6,998 nucleotides of DNA from the NCBI GenBank assembly GCA_049644325.1, contig JBARRR010000191.1:1-6998 (forward strand). The letters are read 5' to 3'. Under the pieces are notes generated by a model, which did no database searches, was not told the DNA's origin, and worked only from the letters and a program-made list of their open reading frames with translations. Made by a program: the position numbers and the translations under genes. Source of the stretch: DASZHA01 sp049644325. GTDB lineage: Bacteria > Chloroflexota > Dormibacteria > DASZGP01. Shown one piece after another: positions 1-6,405 of this stretch; position 1 is the stretch's first letter, and each line of letters begins with the position of its first letter.

Positions 1-510
1 TTCTGGGTCAAGGTCTTCGCCAATGGCGGCACCCCCGACCCCAGCGTCCAGGCCCTGGTCCAATCCAAGATTGGGGACCACTGGGTCTCAGGTCTCGACA
101 ACCTGGGCGACAGCACCACCCGCAGCGGCCTCAGCCCCCCGGTGCTGGCCGACTGCCTCGGGGTGCACGGGTCCCTGAGCAAGGGCGGCACCCAGTCGAT
201 CAACGGCAAGAAGGCGATCGAGGTCCAGGACAAGGGCGACTCCCCCGGCGGCCGGGCCGGCTCGCGCTTCATCGCGGTCGACTCGCCCCACGTGCTGCTG
301 CGCCTGACAGCGTCCGGCCCCACCACAGCGGGCAGCTCGCCCACCACTGGCAAGTGTGCAGCTCCGGCGACGCCCGCCCCGGCGCCCAGCGGCAGCCCGG
401 CCCCGGACTCCGGGCCGGTGACGATCGACTACGGCGACTACGGCAAGCCCGTCTCGGTGACCACGCCGACTGACACGGTCGACCTCGCCAGCCTCTTCAC
501 GACGCAGTAG
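1..510 (+). CDS. LppX/LprG-like secreted lipoprotein, C-terminal part (5' end outside window)
   Basis: The reading frame is open from base 1 to the TAG at 508-510 and encodes 169 residues. It aligns with the C-terminal half of the next gene, beginning at the equivalent of its residue 118, so about 117 N-terminal residues (signal peptide, lipobox, first half of the fold) lie upstream. Shared landmarks in order are FW-K, ADCL (Cys at fragment residue 52), a GTxxxNGxKA strand, VDSPH followed by RLxAS, G-x-C (Cys 119), a Pro/Ala/Ser-rich linker, then DYGDYGK and a DLASL ending. This layout is that of LolA/LppX-type lipoproteins, which hold or move lipids at the outer face of the membrane; the substrate here is unknown. 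The GTG at 142 is not the start, because homology to the paralogue runs on upstream of it. Family assignment is by eye from pattern, not from a profile search. Confidence 0.8.
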   Translation, partial: FWVKVFANGGTPDPSVQALVQSKIGDHWVSGLDNLGDSTTRSGLSPPVLADCLGVHGSLSKGGTQSINGKKAIEVQDKGDSPGGRAGSRFIAVDSPHVLLRLTASGPTTAGSSPTTGKCAAPATPAPAPSGSPAPDSGPVTIDYGDYGKPVSVTTPTDTVDLASLFTTQ

Positions 511-514
511 CATT

Positions 515-532
515 ACCCGCGAAATCACGGGT
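515..532 (+). other. weak hairpin after the first lipoprotein gene
   Basis: ACCCG at 515-519 can pair with CGGGT at 528-532 across an 8-base loop, five bases after the TAG. The stem is short and no T-run follows, so a role in ending transcription or protecting the mRNA end is only a possibility. The two lipoprotein genes may equally be co-transcribed across this 76-base gap, where I find no convincing -10/-35 pair. Confidence 0.2.
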
Positions 533-549
533 CAGCGGTGCGGGGACCA

Positions 550-569
550 CGGATTCGGGCCGATTCGGG
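550..569. repeat. 10-bp tandem direct repeat upstream of second lipoprotein gene
   Basis: CGGATTCGGG (550-559) is followed at once by CCGATTCGGG (560-569), identical at 9 of 10 positions. The period equals about one helical turn, and the repeat lies just upstream of the ribosome binding site of the next gene. This arrangement would suit a regulator binding one face of the DNA, but a chance duplication in GC-rich sequence cannot be excluded. Confidence 0.35.
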
Positions 570-574
570 GTAGT

Positions 575-579
575 GAGGA
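575..579 (+). promoter_or_regulatory. Shine-Dalgarno site supporting the TTG start at 587
   Basis: GAGGA lies 7 bases before the TTG at 587. It supports TTG as the true start: the first in-frame ATG would fall at codon 16, inside the signal peptide, and would remove its positively charged head. Confidence 0.65.
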
Positions 580-586
580 CTGCAAT

Positions 587-1432
587 TTGACCAAGGGATT
601 CCGGATCTCGCGTGCGTCTGCGTTGCTTGCGATGCTGGCGACCTTTACCCTGACCGTCGCCGCCTGCGACTTCCCCGGCACTTCGGGTGGCGGGGGTATC
701 AGCCTCAGCGCCTATGACCAGAAAGACCCCAAGGACATCCTCACTGACGCCAAGAACGCGCTCAAAGGGACCAAGAGCATGGCCATCAAGTTCACCGCCA
801 AGGACCCCAAGGGCCAGGACTTCGGCCTCACGATCACCGGCGACGGCAAGGGCAATGCCACCGGGTCGATCACCAGCGAGGGCGTCACGGCCCAGTTCAT
901 CTCGGTGGATGGCAAGACCTACCTCAAGGGCCGCGACTTCTGGGCCAAGACCCTCGGCGCCGCCGCCTCGTCGATCCCCGGCGTGCTCGACAAGATCGAC
1001 GACAACTACGTCGACCTGGGCAGCAGCGGTGACTTCTCTTCCTCGTTCAAGCCCTTCATCGACCCCTCGGCCTTCGCCGACTGCCTCGACGGTATCGGCA
1101 CCCCGGTGAAGAACGGCACCGACACGGTCAACGGGACCAAGGCGGTGGTGCTGCAGCAGAAGGATGACTCCGGGACCAAGCTCTACGTCGGCGTCGATTC
1201 ACCCCACTACCCGGTGCGGCTCGCCGCCAGCGACGCCAGCAAGAGCTTCGGCAAGAGCTCGGGTGGGTCCGGCCAGTGCAGCTCGAGCTCGCCCACGCCC
1301 AGCACCAGCAGCGGCGGGACGTCCACCGACTTCACCGGGACGGCCACCCTCGACCTCAACGATTTCGGCAAGACCCAGGACATCAAGAAGCCCTCCAACA
1401 TCATTGACCTGACCACCCTCGTGAGCGGCTGA
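587..1432 (+). CDS. LppX/LprG-like secreted lipoprotein (tandem paralogue)
   Basis: The product has 281 residues and a TTG start with GAGGA 7 bases upstream. Residues 1-26 form a lipoprotein signal peptide: a basic head (K3, R6, R9), a hydrophobic core, and the lipobox V-A-A-C with lipidated Cys27. A Gly/Ser-rich tether follows, then a strand-rich domain (about 45-215) with the alternating pattern of LolA/LppX-type folds: KFTAKD, DGKGNATGSI, VDGKTYLKG, FWAK, ADCL, NGTKAVVLQ, VDSPHYPVRLAAS. Cys166 and Cys231 are matched by Cys52 and Cys119 of the upstream fragment, suggesting a disulfide. Residues about 220-245 are Ser/Gly/Thr/Pro-rich, and a last conserved segment (LDLNDFGK to the DLTTL ending) follows. 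The predicted location is the outer face of the cytoplasmic membrane. Relatives LprG and LppX bind lipids, but ligand and role here are unknown. It may be co-transcribed with the paralogue 76 bases upstream. Confidence 0.88.
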   Translation: MTKGFRISRASALLAMLATFTLTVAACDFPGTSGGGGISLSAYDQKDPKDILTDAKNALKGTKSMAIKFTAKDPKGQDFGLTITGDGKGNATGSITSEGVTAQFISVDGKTYLKGRDFWAKTLGAAASSIPGVLDKIDDNYVDLGSSGDFSSSFKPFIDPSAFADCLDGIGTPVKNGTDTVNGTKAVVLQQKDDSGTKLYVGVDSPHYPVRLAASDASKSFGKSSGGSGQCSSSSPTPSTSSGGTSTDFTGTATLDLNDFGKTQDIKKPSNIIDLTTLVSG

Positions 1433-1441
1433 CGCCGGTCC

Positions 1442-1473
1442 CGCGCCGGGGGCCCGCCTGGGTGCCCGGCGCG
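1442..1473 (+). terminator. GC-rich hairpin after the lipoprotein gene, possible terminator
   Basis: CGCGCCGGG (1442-1450) and CCCGGCGCG (1465-1473) form a perfect 9-bp all-G/C stem with a 14-base loop, starting 10 bases after the TGA at 1430-1432. No T-run follows, only AGTT. Strong stems without a T-tract have been proposed as terminators in high-GC bacteria. The position, between a lipoprotein unit and a gene with its own promoter-like element, fits that role. Confidence 0.45.
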
Positions 1474-1483
1474 AGTTCCCGCC

Positions 1484-1494
1484 TACGCTAACCT
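1484..1494 (+). promoter_or_regulatory. candidate -10 element(s) of the valS promoter, possibly leaderless
   Basis: Two overlapping TANNNT hexamers, TACGCT (1484-1489) and TAACCT (1489-1494), sit in a short AT-richer patch (GCTAACCTTTAGAT) just before valS. With the usual 6-9 base gap from -10 to transcription start, TAACCT would start the mRNA at about 1501-1504, on or next to the ATG at 1504. No GGAGG-like site precedes that ATG, which fits leaderless translation. I see no good -35 hexamer; its expected position falls inside the hairpin stem. Confidence 0.4.
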
Positions 1495-1503
1495 TTAGAT
1501 CCG

Positions 1504-4185
1504 ATGTCGAGCGAGCAGGTCAAGGTGCCCATGGACAAGGCCTGGCGCCCGCAGGACGTCGAACCGGAGCTGTACCGCTCATGGGAGGAGGCGGGGCTGT
1601 TCGTGGCTCACGCCGACAGCCCGCGGCCCAAGTTCAGCATCGTCCTCCCTCCGCCCAATGTCACCGGCGAGCTCCACCTGGGCCACGCCGTCAGTGGCAC
1701 CATCCAGGACGTCTACTGCCGTTACCGGCGGATGCTGGGGTTCGAGGTGCTGTGGCTGCCGGGAACCGACCACGCCGCCATCGGCACCCAGAACGTCATC
1801 GAGAGGGAGCTGGCCAAGGAGGGCAGGACCAAGGAGGAGCTGGGCCGGGCGGCGTTCCAGAAGCTGGTTGACGAGTGGTACCGGACGTACGGCAACCGGA
1901 TCGTGGAGCAGTACAAGCGGCTGGGGGCCACTCTCGATTGGACCCGTCTCCGCTTCACCATGGACCCGGCCTATATCCGATCCGTGCGCGAGGCCTTCGT
2001 CCGCCTCTACAACGACGGCCTCATCTACCGGGGCCCAAGGATCGTCAACTGGTGCCCTCACGACCGGTCGTCGATCAGCGACCTGGAGGTCGACTGGCGG
2101 GAGCACGAGGACACCCTCTACTACATCCGCTACGACATGGCCGACGGCGACGGCGCCCTGGTGGTGGCCACGGTTCGGCCGGAGACGATGCTGGCCGACT
2201 CGGGCGTGGCCGTGAACCCCAAGGACGAACGCTACCGAGCGTTCATCGGCCGCCGGGCGTTCCTCCCCCTGGTGGGGCGAGAGCTGCCGGTGGTCGGCGA
2301 CGAGTACGTCAAGAGCGACTTCGGGACAGGCGCCCTCAAGGTCACTCCCGGCCATGACCCCAACGACTACGAGATCGGCCAGCGCCACGGGTTGCCGATC
2401 TACACCGCCATAGACAAGGACCGCAACATCGTCAATGAACCCTGGGTGCCGGACGAGCTGCGTACCCGCGACGCCCTCACCGTCCGGGCCCGCATCGTGG
2501 AGATGCTGCGCGACCGCGACCACCTGGTCAAGACCGAGCCGTACACCCACGAGGTCGGGCACTGCGACCGCTGCGGCGAAATCATCGAGCCGCTGGTCGA
2601 CGAGCAGTGGTGGTGCCACATGCCGCCGCTGCGAGACCCCGCGGTGGAGGTGGTGACAGAGGGGAAGACCAGGTTCGTCCCGGAGCGGTACACCAAGGTC
2701 TACCTCGATTGGATGGCCAACCTGCGCGACTGGAACATCTCACGGCAGCTCTGGTTGGGCCACGCCGTCCCCGTCTACTACTGCAACAACAGGGCCGACC
2801 ACGGCGGCGAGACCTACACCTTCGCGTCGGTCGAGGAGCCGAAGGCCTGCCCCCAGTGTGGTAACCAGAAGCTCCGCCCCGATCCCGACGTGCTCGACAC
2901 GTGGTTCTCCTCGGCGCTGTGGCCCTACGCCACGATGGGCTGGCCCGACGAGACCGACGACCTGCGCACCTTCTTCCCGACGGACGTCCTCAGCACCGCC
3001 CGCGAGATCATCTTCCTCTGGGTGGCGCGGATGCTGATGACCTCACAGCGCTTCATGGACGACATCCCCTTCCGCACCGTGCTCATCCATGCCGTCATCC
3101 AGGACCCCCAGGGGCAGCGGATGAGCAAGTCCAAGGGCAACGGCGTCGATCCGCTAGAGATGATCGACCTCTATGGCGCCGACGCCGTCCGCGCCTATGG
3201 CGCCGAGGTCGGCATGCGCGGCCAGGACGTGCGCTTCGACGAGAGCAAGATCGAGGCCTACCAGCGCTTTGCCAACAAGCTCTGGAACATGGCCCGGCTG
3301 GTACTCGGCAGCGCCGAGGGGGTGGCGACCCGGCCCATCGAAGAGATCCAGGCAGCAGAGCTCGACCCGGCCGAGCGGTGGGCGCTGTCCAGGCTCGACG
3401 CCGCCACGGAGCGCGCCACGTCGGATATCGAGAGCTTCCGGCCCGGGGACGCCATCTCCGGCCTGCGCTTCTTCGCCTGGGATGAGATAGCCGACTGGTA
3501 CCTGGAGGCGGTCAAGCCCAGTTTCCGGCTGGAGCCGACCGACCCGGCCCGCGTCCGGGCGGCCTCGGTGGGGATGCACCTGATCCGTCAGCTGGCGCTG
3601 CTGCTCCACCCCTTCATGCCATTCCTCACCGAGGCCCTCTGGCTGAAGCTGCCTGGCGGTGACCAGCCGATCCAGGCCCCCCGTGAGGAAACCATCTGGC
3701 CCGCCCCCGCCGGCCGCCGGGACGAGGCCCTGGAGGCGCAGATGGGTGTCCTCTTCGAGGTTGTGACGCGCATCCGCGACGCCGCCAAGAGGCTGGATGC
3801 GGCGGCGGCGGACACCGTCATGACCAGTGCCAAGCGGGTCGCCGCCGACCCCTCGGCAGAGCTGCTCGACAGCGACTACGGCCGCGAGCTGGTCGCCCGG
3901 CTGGCCCGGGTCGAGTTCAGCGATGCAGCCCCGGCGGCGCGAACCCTGGTGGTCGGCGGGCTCGAGATCCTGGTCGGCGCGCGGGCCGCGGCCCCCTCCG
4001 ACCACGCAGCCCTGGAGCGCGAGGTGAACGCCACTCGGGCTAAGATCGACACGCTGGAGCAGCGGTTGGCCAAAGAGGAGTTCGTAAGCAAGGCCAAACC
4101 CGAGGTGGTGCAGCGCGTGCGGGACGACCTGTCCGCGGCCCGCGAAAGACTGGCAATCCTGGAGGACGCTTTCTCACGTGCTTGA
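1504..4185 (+). CDS. valS: valyl-tRNA synthetase
   Basis: This cytoplasmic class Ia enzyme joins valine to tRNA-Val using ATP and edits mischarged threonine. It has 893 residues, normal for bacterial ValRS. In order: PPPNVTGELHLGH with the HIGH-type motif HLGH at 58-61; the editing (CP1) domain with TVRPETML (223-230), GTGALKVTP and the GHDPND motif (283-288); Cys354/Cys357 and Cys427, His433, Cys449, Cys452 as likely zinc ligands; DTWFSSALWP; the RMSKS motif at 539-543; the anticodon-binding helical region (NKLWNMARLVL through LLHPFMPFLTEALW); and a C-terminal coiled coil with the KEEFVSKAKPEVV signature that contacts tRNA. One oddity is W-L-G-H-A-V-P at 417-423, where WWGHRIP or WWGHQIP is usual. 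ATG 1504 is kept as the start. ATG 1531 (Met10), preceded by AAGG, would begin nearer the usual ValRS N-terminus and give 884 residues. The 3' end overlaps the next gene by 8 bases. Confidence 0.97.
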   Translation: MSSEQVKVPMDKAWRPQDVEPELYRSWEEAGLFVAHADSPRPKFSIVLPPPNVTGELHLGHAVSGTIQDVYCRYRRMLGFEVLWLPGTDHAAIGTQNVIERELAKEGRTKEELGRAAFQKLVDEWYRTYGNRIVEQYKRLGATLDWTRLRFTMDPAYIRSVREAFVRLYNDGLIYRGPRIVNWCPHDRSSISDLEVDWREHEDTLYYIRYDMADGDGALVVATVRPETMLADSGVAVNPKDERYRAFIGRRAFLPLVGRELPVVGDEYVKSDFGTGALKVTPGHDPNDYEIGQRHGLPIYTAIDKDRNIVNEPWVPDELRTRDALTVRARIVEMLRDRDHLVKTEPYTHEVGHCDRCGEIIEPLVDEQWWCHMPPLRDPAVEVVTEGKTRFVPERYTKVYLDWMANLRDWNISRQLWLGHAVPVYYCNNRADHGGETYTFASVEEPKACPQCGNQKLRPDPDVLDTWFSSALWPYATMGWPDETDDLRTFFPTDVLSTAREIIFLWVARMLMTSQRFMDDIPFRTVLIHAVIQDPQGQRMSKSKGNGVDPLEMIDLYGADAVRAYGAEVGMRGQDVRFDESKIEAYQRFANKLWNMARLVLGSAEGVATRPIEEIQAAELDPAERWALSRLDAATERATSDIESFRPGDAISGLRFFAWDEIADWYLEAVKPSFRLEPTDPARVRAASVGMHLIRQLALLLHPFMPFLTEALWLKLPGGDQPIQAPREETIWPAPAGRRDEALEAQMGVLFEVVTRIRDAAKRLDAAAADTVMTSAKRVAADPSAELLDSDYGRELVARLARVEFSDAAPAARTLVVGGLEILVGARAAAPSDHAALEREVNATRAKIDTLEQRLAKEEFVSKAKPEVVQRVRDDLSAARERLAILEDAFSRA

Positions 4186-4639
4186 AAAATTCGGAAGCCT
4201 GATCGTAATCGGAGGCCTGTACGCGGGCGTGCTGTGGCTGGCGCTCGCGTACTGGGCCCTGAAGGACGCACGGTCTCGTTCCGACAACCCCACCTTCCAC
4301 CTCTTTGCTATGGGTCTCAACCTGGTCTTCCCGTTGCTGGGGCTGCTGGTGTACATGCTGATGCGGCCGTCGATCACGATGGCCGAGCATCGCTCCCTGG
4401 AGCTGGAGGCGGCGGCCCTGAGCCAGACCGCGAAGGACGAGGACGTCCGCCCGTGCCCCGCCTGCGGCCGGGAGATCGAGAGCGACTTTGTCCTCTGCCC
4501 GTACTGCCAGACCCGGTTCGCCAAGCGGTGCCCCGAGTGCCACAAGTCGGTCCGGCTGGGCTGGCGCCTCTGCCCCTACTGCGCGACCAGCCTCGAGGTC
4601 GCCGTGCCCCGCGCCGCCGCCGGACAAAGCCGGCGCTGA
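4178..4639 (+). CDS. membrane-anchored double zinc-ribbon protein
   Basis: The product has 153 residues. Its GTG start lies inside the end of valS (8-base overlap), with GGAGG at 4161-4165 upstream, so its translation is probably coupled to that of valS. Two hydrophobic helices (about 8-28 and 40-62) resemble a phospholipase D nuclease N-terminal-like hairpin with a short basic/Asn loop. A Glu/Ala-rich linker (69-90) leads to eight cysteines in four CPxC knuckles: C93/C96, C107/C110, C118/C121, C132/C135. This is the pattern of a double zinc ribbon binding two zinc ions. The basic inter-helix loop (K29 to R34) suggests helices forming a hairpin with the ribbons in the cytosol. Such ribbons bind nucleic acid or protein; the partner is not evident. 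Function is unknown. Overlap with valS suggests co-expression but does not prove a link to tRNA charging or the ribosome. Confidence 0.88.
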   Translation: MLEKFGSLIVIGGLYAGVLWLALAYWALKDARSRSDNPTFHLFAMGLNLVFPLLGLLVYMLMRPSITMAEHRSLELEAAALSQTAKDEDVRPCPACGREIESDFVLCPYCQTRFAKRCPECHKSVRLGWRLCPYCATSLEVAVPRAAAGQSRR

Positions 4640-4662
4640 CAACAACCCGGCGGCCGCCCGCA

Positions 4663-4669
4663 GAGGTGA
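4663..4669 (+). promoter_or_regulatory. Shine-Dalgarno site setting the GTG start at 4674
   Basis: GAGGTGA lies just before GTG 4674; the GAGG core is 7 bases from the start codon. It decides the start of the large membrane protein. In-frame codons further upstream lie inside the zinc-ribbon gene and encode an Arg/Pro/Ser-rich stretch that is only that gene read in another frame. Confidence 0.7.
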
Positions 4670-4673
4670 CGCC

Positions 4674-6392
4674 GTGACCCTTCAGCTCGAGGTCGTGGGC
4701 CCCTGCCTGGTTCTGCTGTTGGGGGGCCTGATGATGCTGGTCCGCCCGGTCGGCGTCATCTTCGTCATCGCCGAGGCGCTGGCCCTGTTCCTACTGGTAC
4801 GGCTGTGGCAGTTCAGTGGCGCGGGATCGCTGGTGCTGCCGATATACGAGCCGCTGCCGAGCATCCAGCTGGTCATTCGCGTAGATCACCTGGGCGTCTT
4901 CTTTGCCTCGCTCGGCATCGCTGCCGGGCTGCTGGTGTCGCTCCCCTGGCTGGTGGGGCCACTGCGACGTCACCGCCCGCACCAGGGCTGGGTTCTCTTC
5001 GCCCAGGCGGGCATGATCCTGGTGGCCCTTGCCGGCGGCCTTGAGACCCTGGCGGCGGGGTGGGCGATGACGGCCACCGCGCTCTGCGTCCTGGTGCTGG
5101 TTGGCCGCCTCGACAGCTCCGGCCGGCTGGTGGCGGGCTCGACGGCGCTGTGGCACATGGGCCTGCAGTTCGCCGGCGCCCTGGCGCTGCTGGCCGCCGC
5201 GGTCACGGTCGAGGTGGCGGCGGGGACCGGCGGCTTCGACGCTGTCCCGGTGGGGGCCATTGACAGCCGCGCCGTCCTCTTTGCCGCCACCGCCCCGGTG
5301 CTGGCCCTCCTCGGCATGGGGGCCACGGCTCGGGCGCTCAAGGACCCCATCGGTACGGCCCTGGCAGTGACCTCAGTGTCGGTGCCGATGGCCTGCTACC
5401 TGCTCGTCAGGCTCTACGACCTTGGCGACGGTCGTCTGCCCGATCCCCGCCTGGGGACCGCCATGGCGGTGATCGGTGGCACCGCCTGCTTCTGGTTCGC
5501 GATCTCGTCGCTGTGGGCGGTGGACCTGGGCGCCACCCTGACGCGGCTGGTGCAAGCGGCCGCCGCCCTGCTGCTGGTCGCGGCCGGCGCGGGCTCCGGG
5601 CTGGGTGTCGCCGCCGTAGCCATTGGCGCCATCAGCGTCTGCCTAGGCGCGTCGCTCGCGTACGCCATCGTCGACGCCGGCCAGGGTCGCCTGCCCAGCC
5701 TGGCGCCCGGCCGCGGCAGGCTGCGGGCCCTCTCCGCGACGACGCTGTCGGTGGTGGTGCTGCTGGCCCTGGCCTGGAGCGGTGGGGTGGGGGGAGGCCT
5801 GGCGTCGTCAACCCGGATCGCCACCATCCAGGCCGGCCTTGGCGCCGGCGGCATTGCCGCGCTGGCCACCATCCCCGCGCTGGTGGGCAGCGCCATCATG
5901 CTCTACGCCGGATACGGCGCCGGGCGCTTTGGTGGCGGCGCGGCGCCTTCGCGGACCGACGTGGTGCGGCTGCTGCTGATCGGGCTGGCCCTGCCGGCGA
6001 CGTCGATCGCCGCGATCACCCTGGTCTACCCCATCGTCGTGCCGCTGGCCGCATCGGTGCTGCGCATCACGTCCGCCGAGGTCAGCATCGCGCTCCACAC
6101 CAGCCCCGCGGGCAGCATCGTGTTGATCGCGCTCTTCGCGGTCCTGACGCTGGCCGCCTCGGTCCTGGCCCGGCCGGGCGGCCCCTTCGACAGCCGCCGT
6201 GGCCTTCCTCGTGCCCCGTGGTACCTGCCCCCGCCGCTGGCCGTCGCCCCCCTGGTCTACTCCGCCCGGTTTTACGAGCGGCTGGTCGGACCGGCCGCCG
6301 GGCTGGCTGGCATGGTACGGCGTCATCCGCTGCTGGTGACCACCCTGCTGGTGGCGGCGGCGCTGTCAGCGCTCAACAGCGTGCTGCGGTGA
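4674..6392 (+). CDS. polytopic membrane protein, degenerate NuoL/M/N (complex I/Mrp antiporter-like) subunit
   Basis: The product has 572 residues from GTG 4674 and about 14-16 hydrophobic helices. The layout resembles the proton-conducting membrane subunits NuoL/M/N, HyfB and MrpA/D. Two N-terminal helices (8-46) are followed by a short periplasmic-type segment and VDHLGVFF (70-77), matching the family's vDgLs-ff. Next comes AGGLETLAAGW (120-130), matching AGD-x-GWE. YLLVRLYDL (242-250) lies after the place of the broken helix, and a D-anchored helix pair follows (IGGTACFW, AVDLGATLTRL). The C-terminal tail has FYERL and a last helix, as in NuoL/HyfB. Key residues appear lost: the Glu after GW is Ala131; K-x-A-x2-PLH-x-WLP is absent around 216-230 (GATARALKDP instead); and the HAxFK motif of the later helix reads CLGASLAYA (323-331). 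It may therefore be a structural subunit that does not pump. It starts 34 bases after the zinc-ribbon gene. Homology is judged by eye; an unrelated transporter remains possible. Confidence 0.7.
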   Translation: MTLQLEVVGPCLVLLLGGLMMLVRPVGVIFVIAEALALFLLVRLWQFSGAGSLVLPIYEPLPSIQLVIRVDHLGVFFASLGIAAGLLVSLPWLVGPLRRHRPHQGWVLFAQAGMILVALAGGLETLAAGWAMTATALCVLVLVGRLDSSGRLVAGSTALWHMGLQFAGALALLAAAVTVEVAAGTGGFDAVPVGAIDSRAVLFAATAPVLALLGMGATARALKDPIGTALAVTSVSVPMACYLLVRLYDLGDGRLPDPRLGTAMAVIGGTACFWFAISSLWAVDLGATLTRLVQAAAALLLVAAGAGSGLGVAAVAIGAISVCLGASLAYAIVDAGQGRLPSLAPGRGRLRALSATTLSVVVLLALAWSGGVGGGLASSTRIATIQAGLGAGGIAALATIPALVGSAIMLYAGYGAGRFGGGAAPSRTDVVRLLLIGLALPATSIAAITLVYPIVVPLAASVLRITSAEVSIALHTSPAGSIVLIALFAVLTLAASVLARPGGPFDSRRGLPRAPWYLPPPLAVAPLVYSARFYERLVGPAAGLAGMVRRHPLLVTTLLVAAALSALNSVLR

Positions 6393-6405
6393 CCCGAGCC
6401 CGCTG

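Noticed and set aside
142..510. Short separate gene starting at GTG 142
   Set aside because: The same frame is open to base 1, and the upstream codons align with the neighbouring paralogue, so this is the 3' part of a longer gene.
1433..1503. T-box or other aminoacyl-tRNA-sensing leader before valS
   Set aside because: The 71-base gap is too short for a T-box, and no TGGNACCGCG-like box is present.
1579..2619. Long minus-strand open frame (346 codons) opposite valS
   Set aside because: It lies wholly inside a certain valS gene and has the Val/Asp/Arg/Gly-rich composition of antisense GC-rich sequence. No domain or ribosome binding site supports it.
3154..4005. Minus-strand open frame (283 codons) opposite the 3' part of valS
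   Set aside because: It is a shadow of high-GC codon bias, Gly/Arg/Gln-rich, with no recognisable motif.
4040..4645. Minus-strand open frame opposite the valS end and zinc-ribbon gene
   Set aside because: It overlaps two well-supported genes on the other strand and shows no family pattern.
4488..4673. N-terminal extension of the NuoL-like protein from an upstream start
   Set aside because: These 62 codons are the zinc-ribbon gene in another frame (Arg/Pro/Ser-rich, no homology pattern). A good ribosome binding site at 4663-4669 fits GTG 4674.
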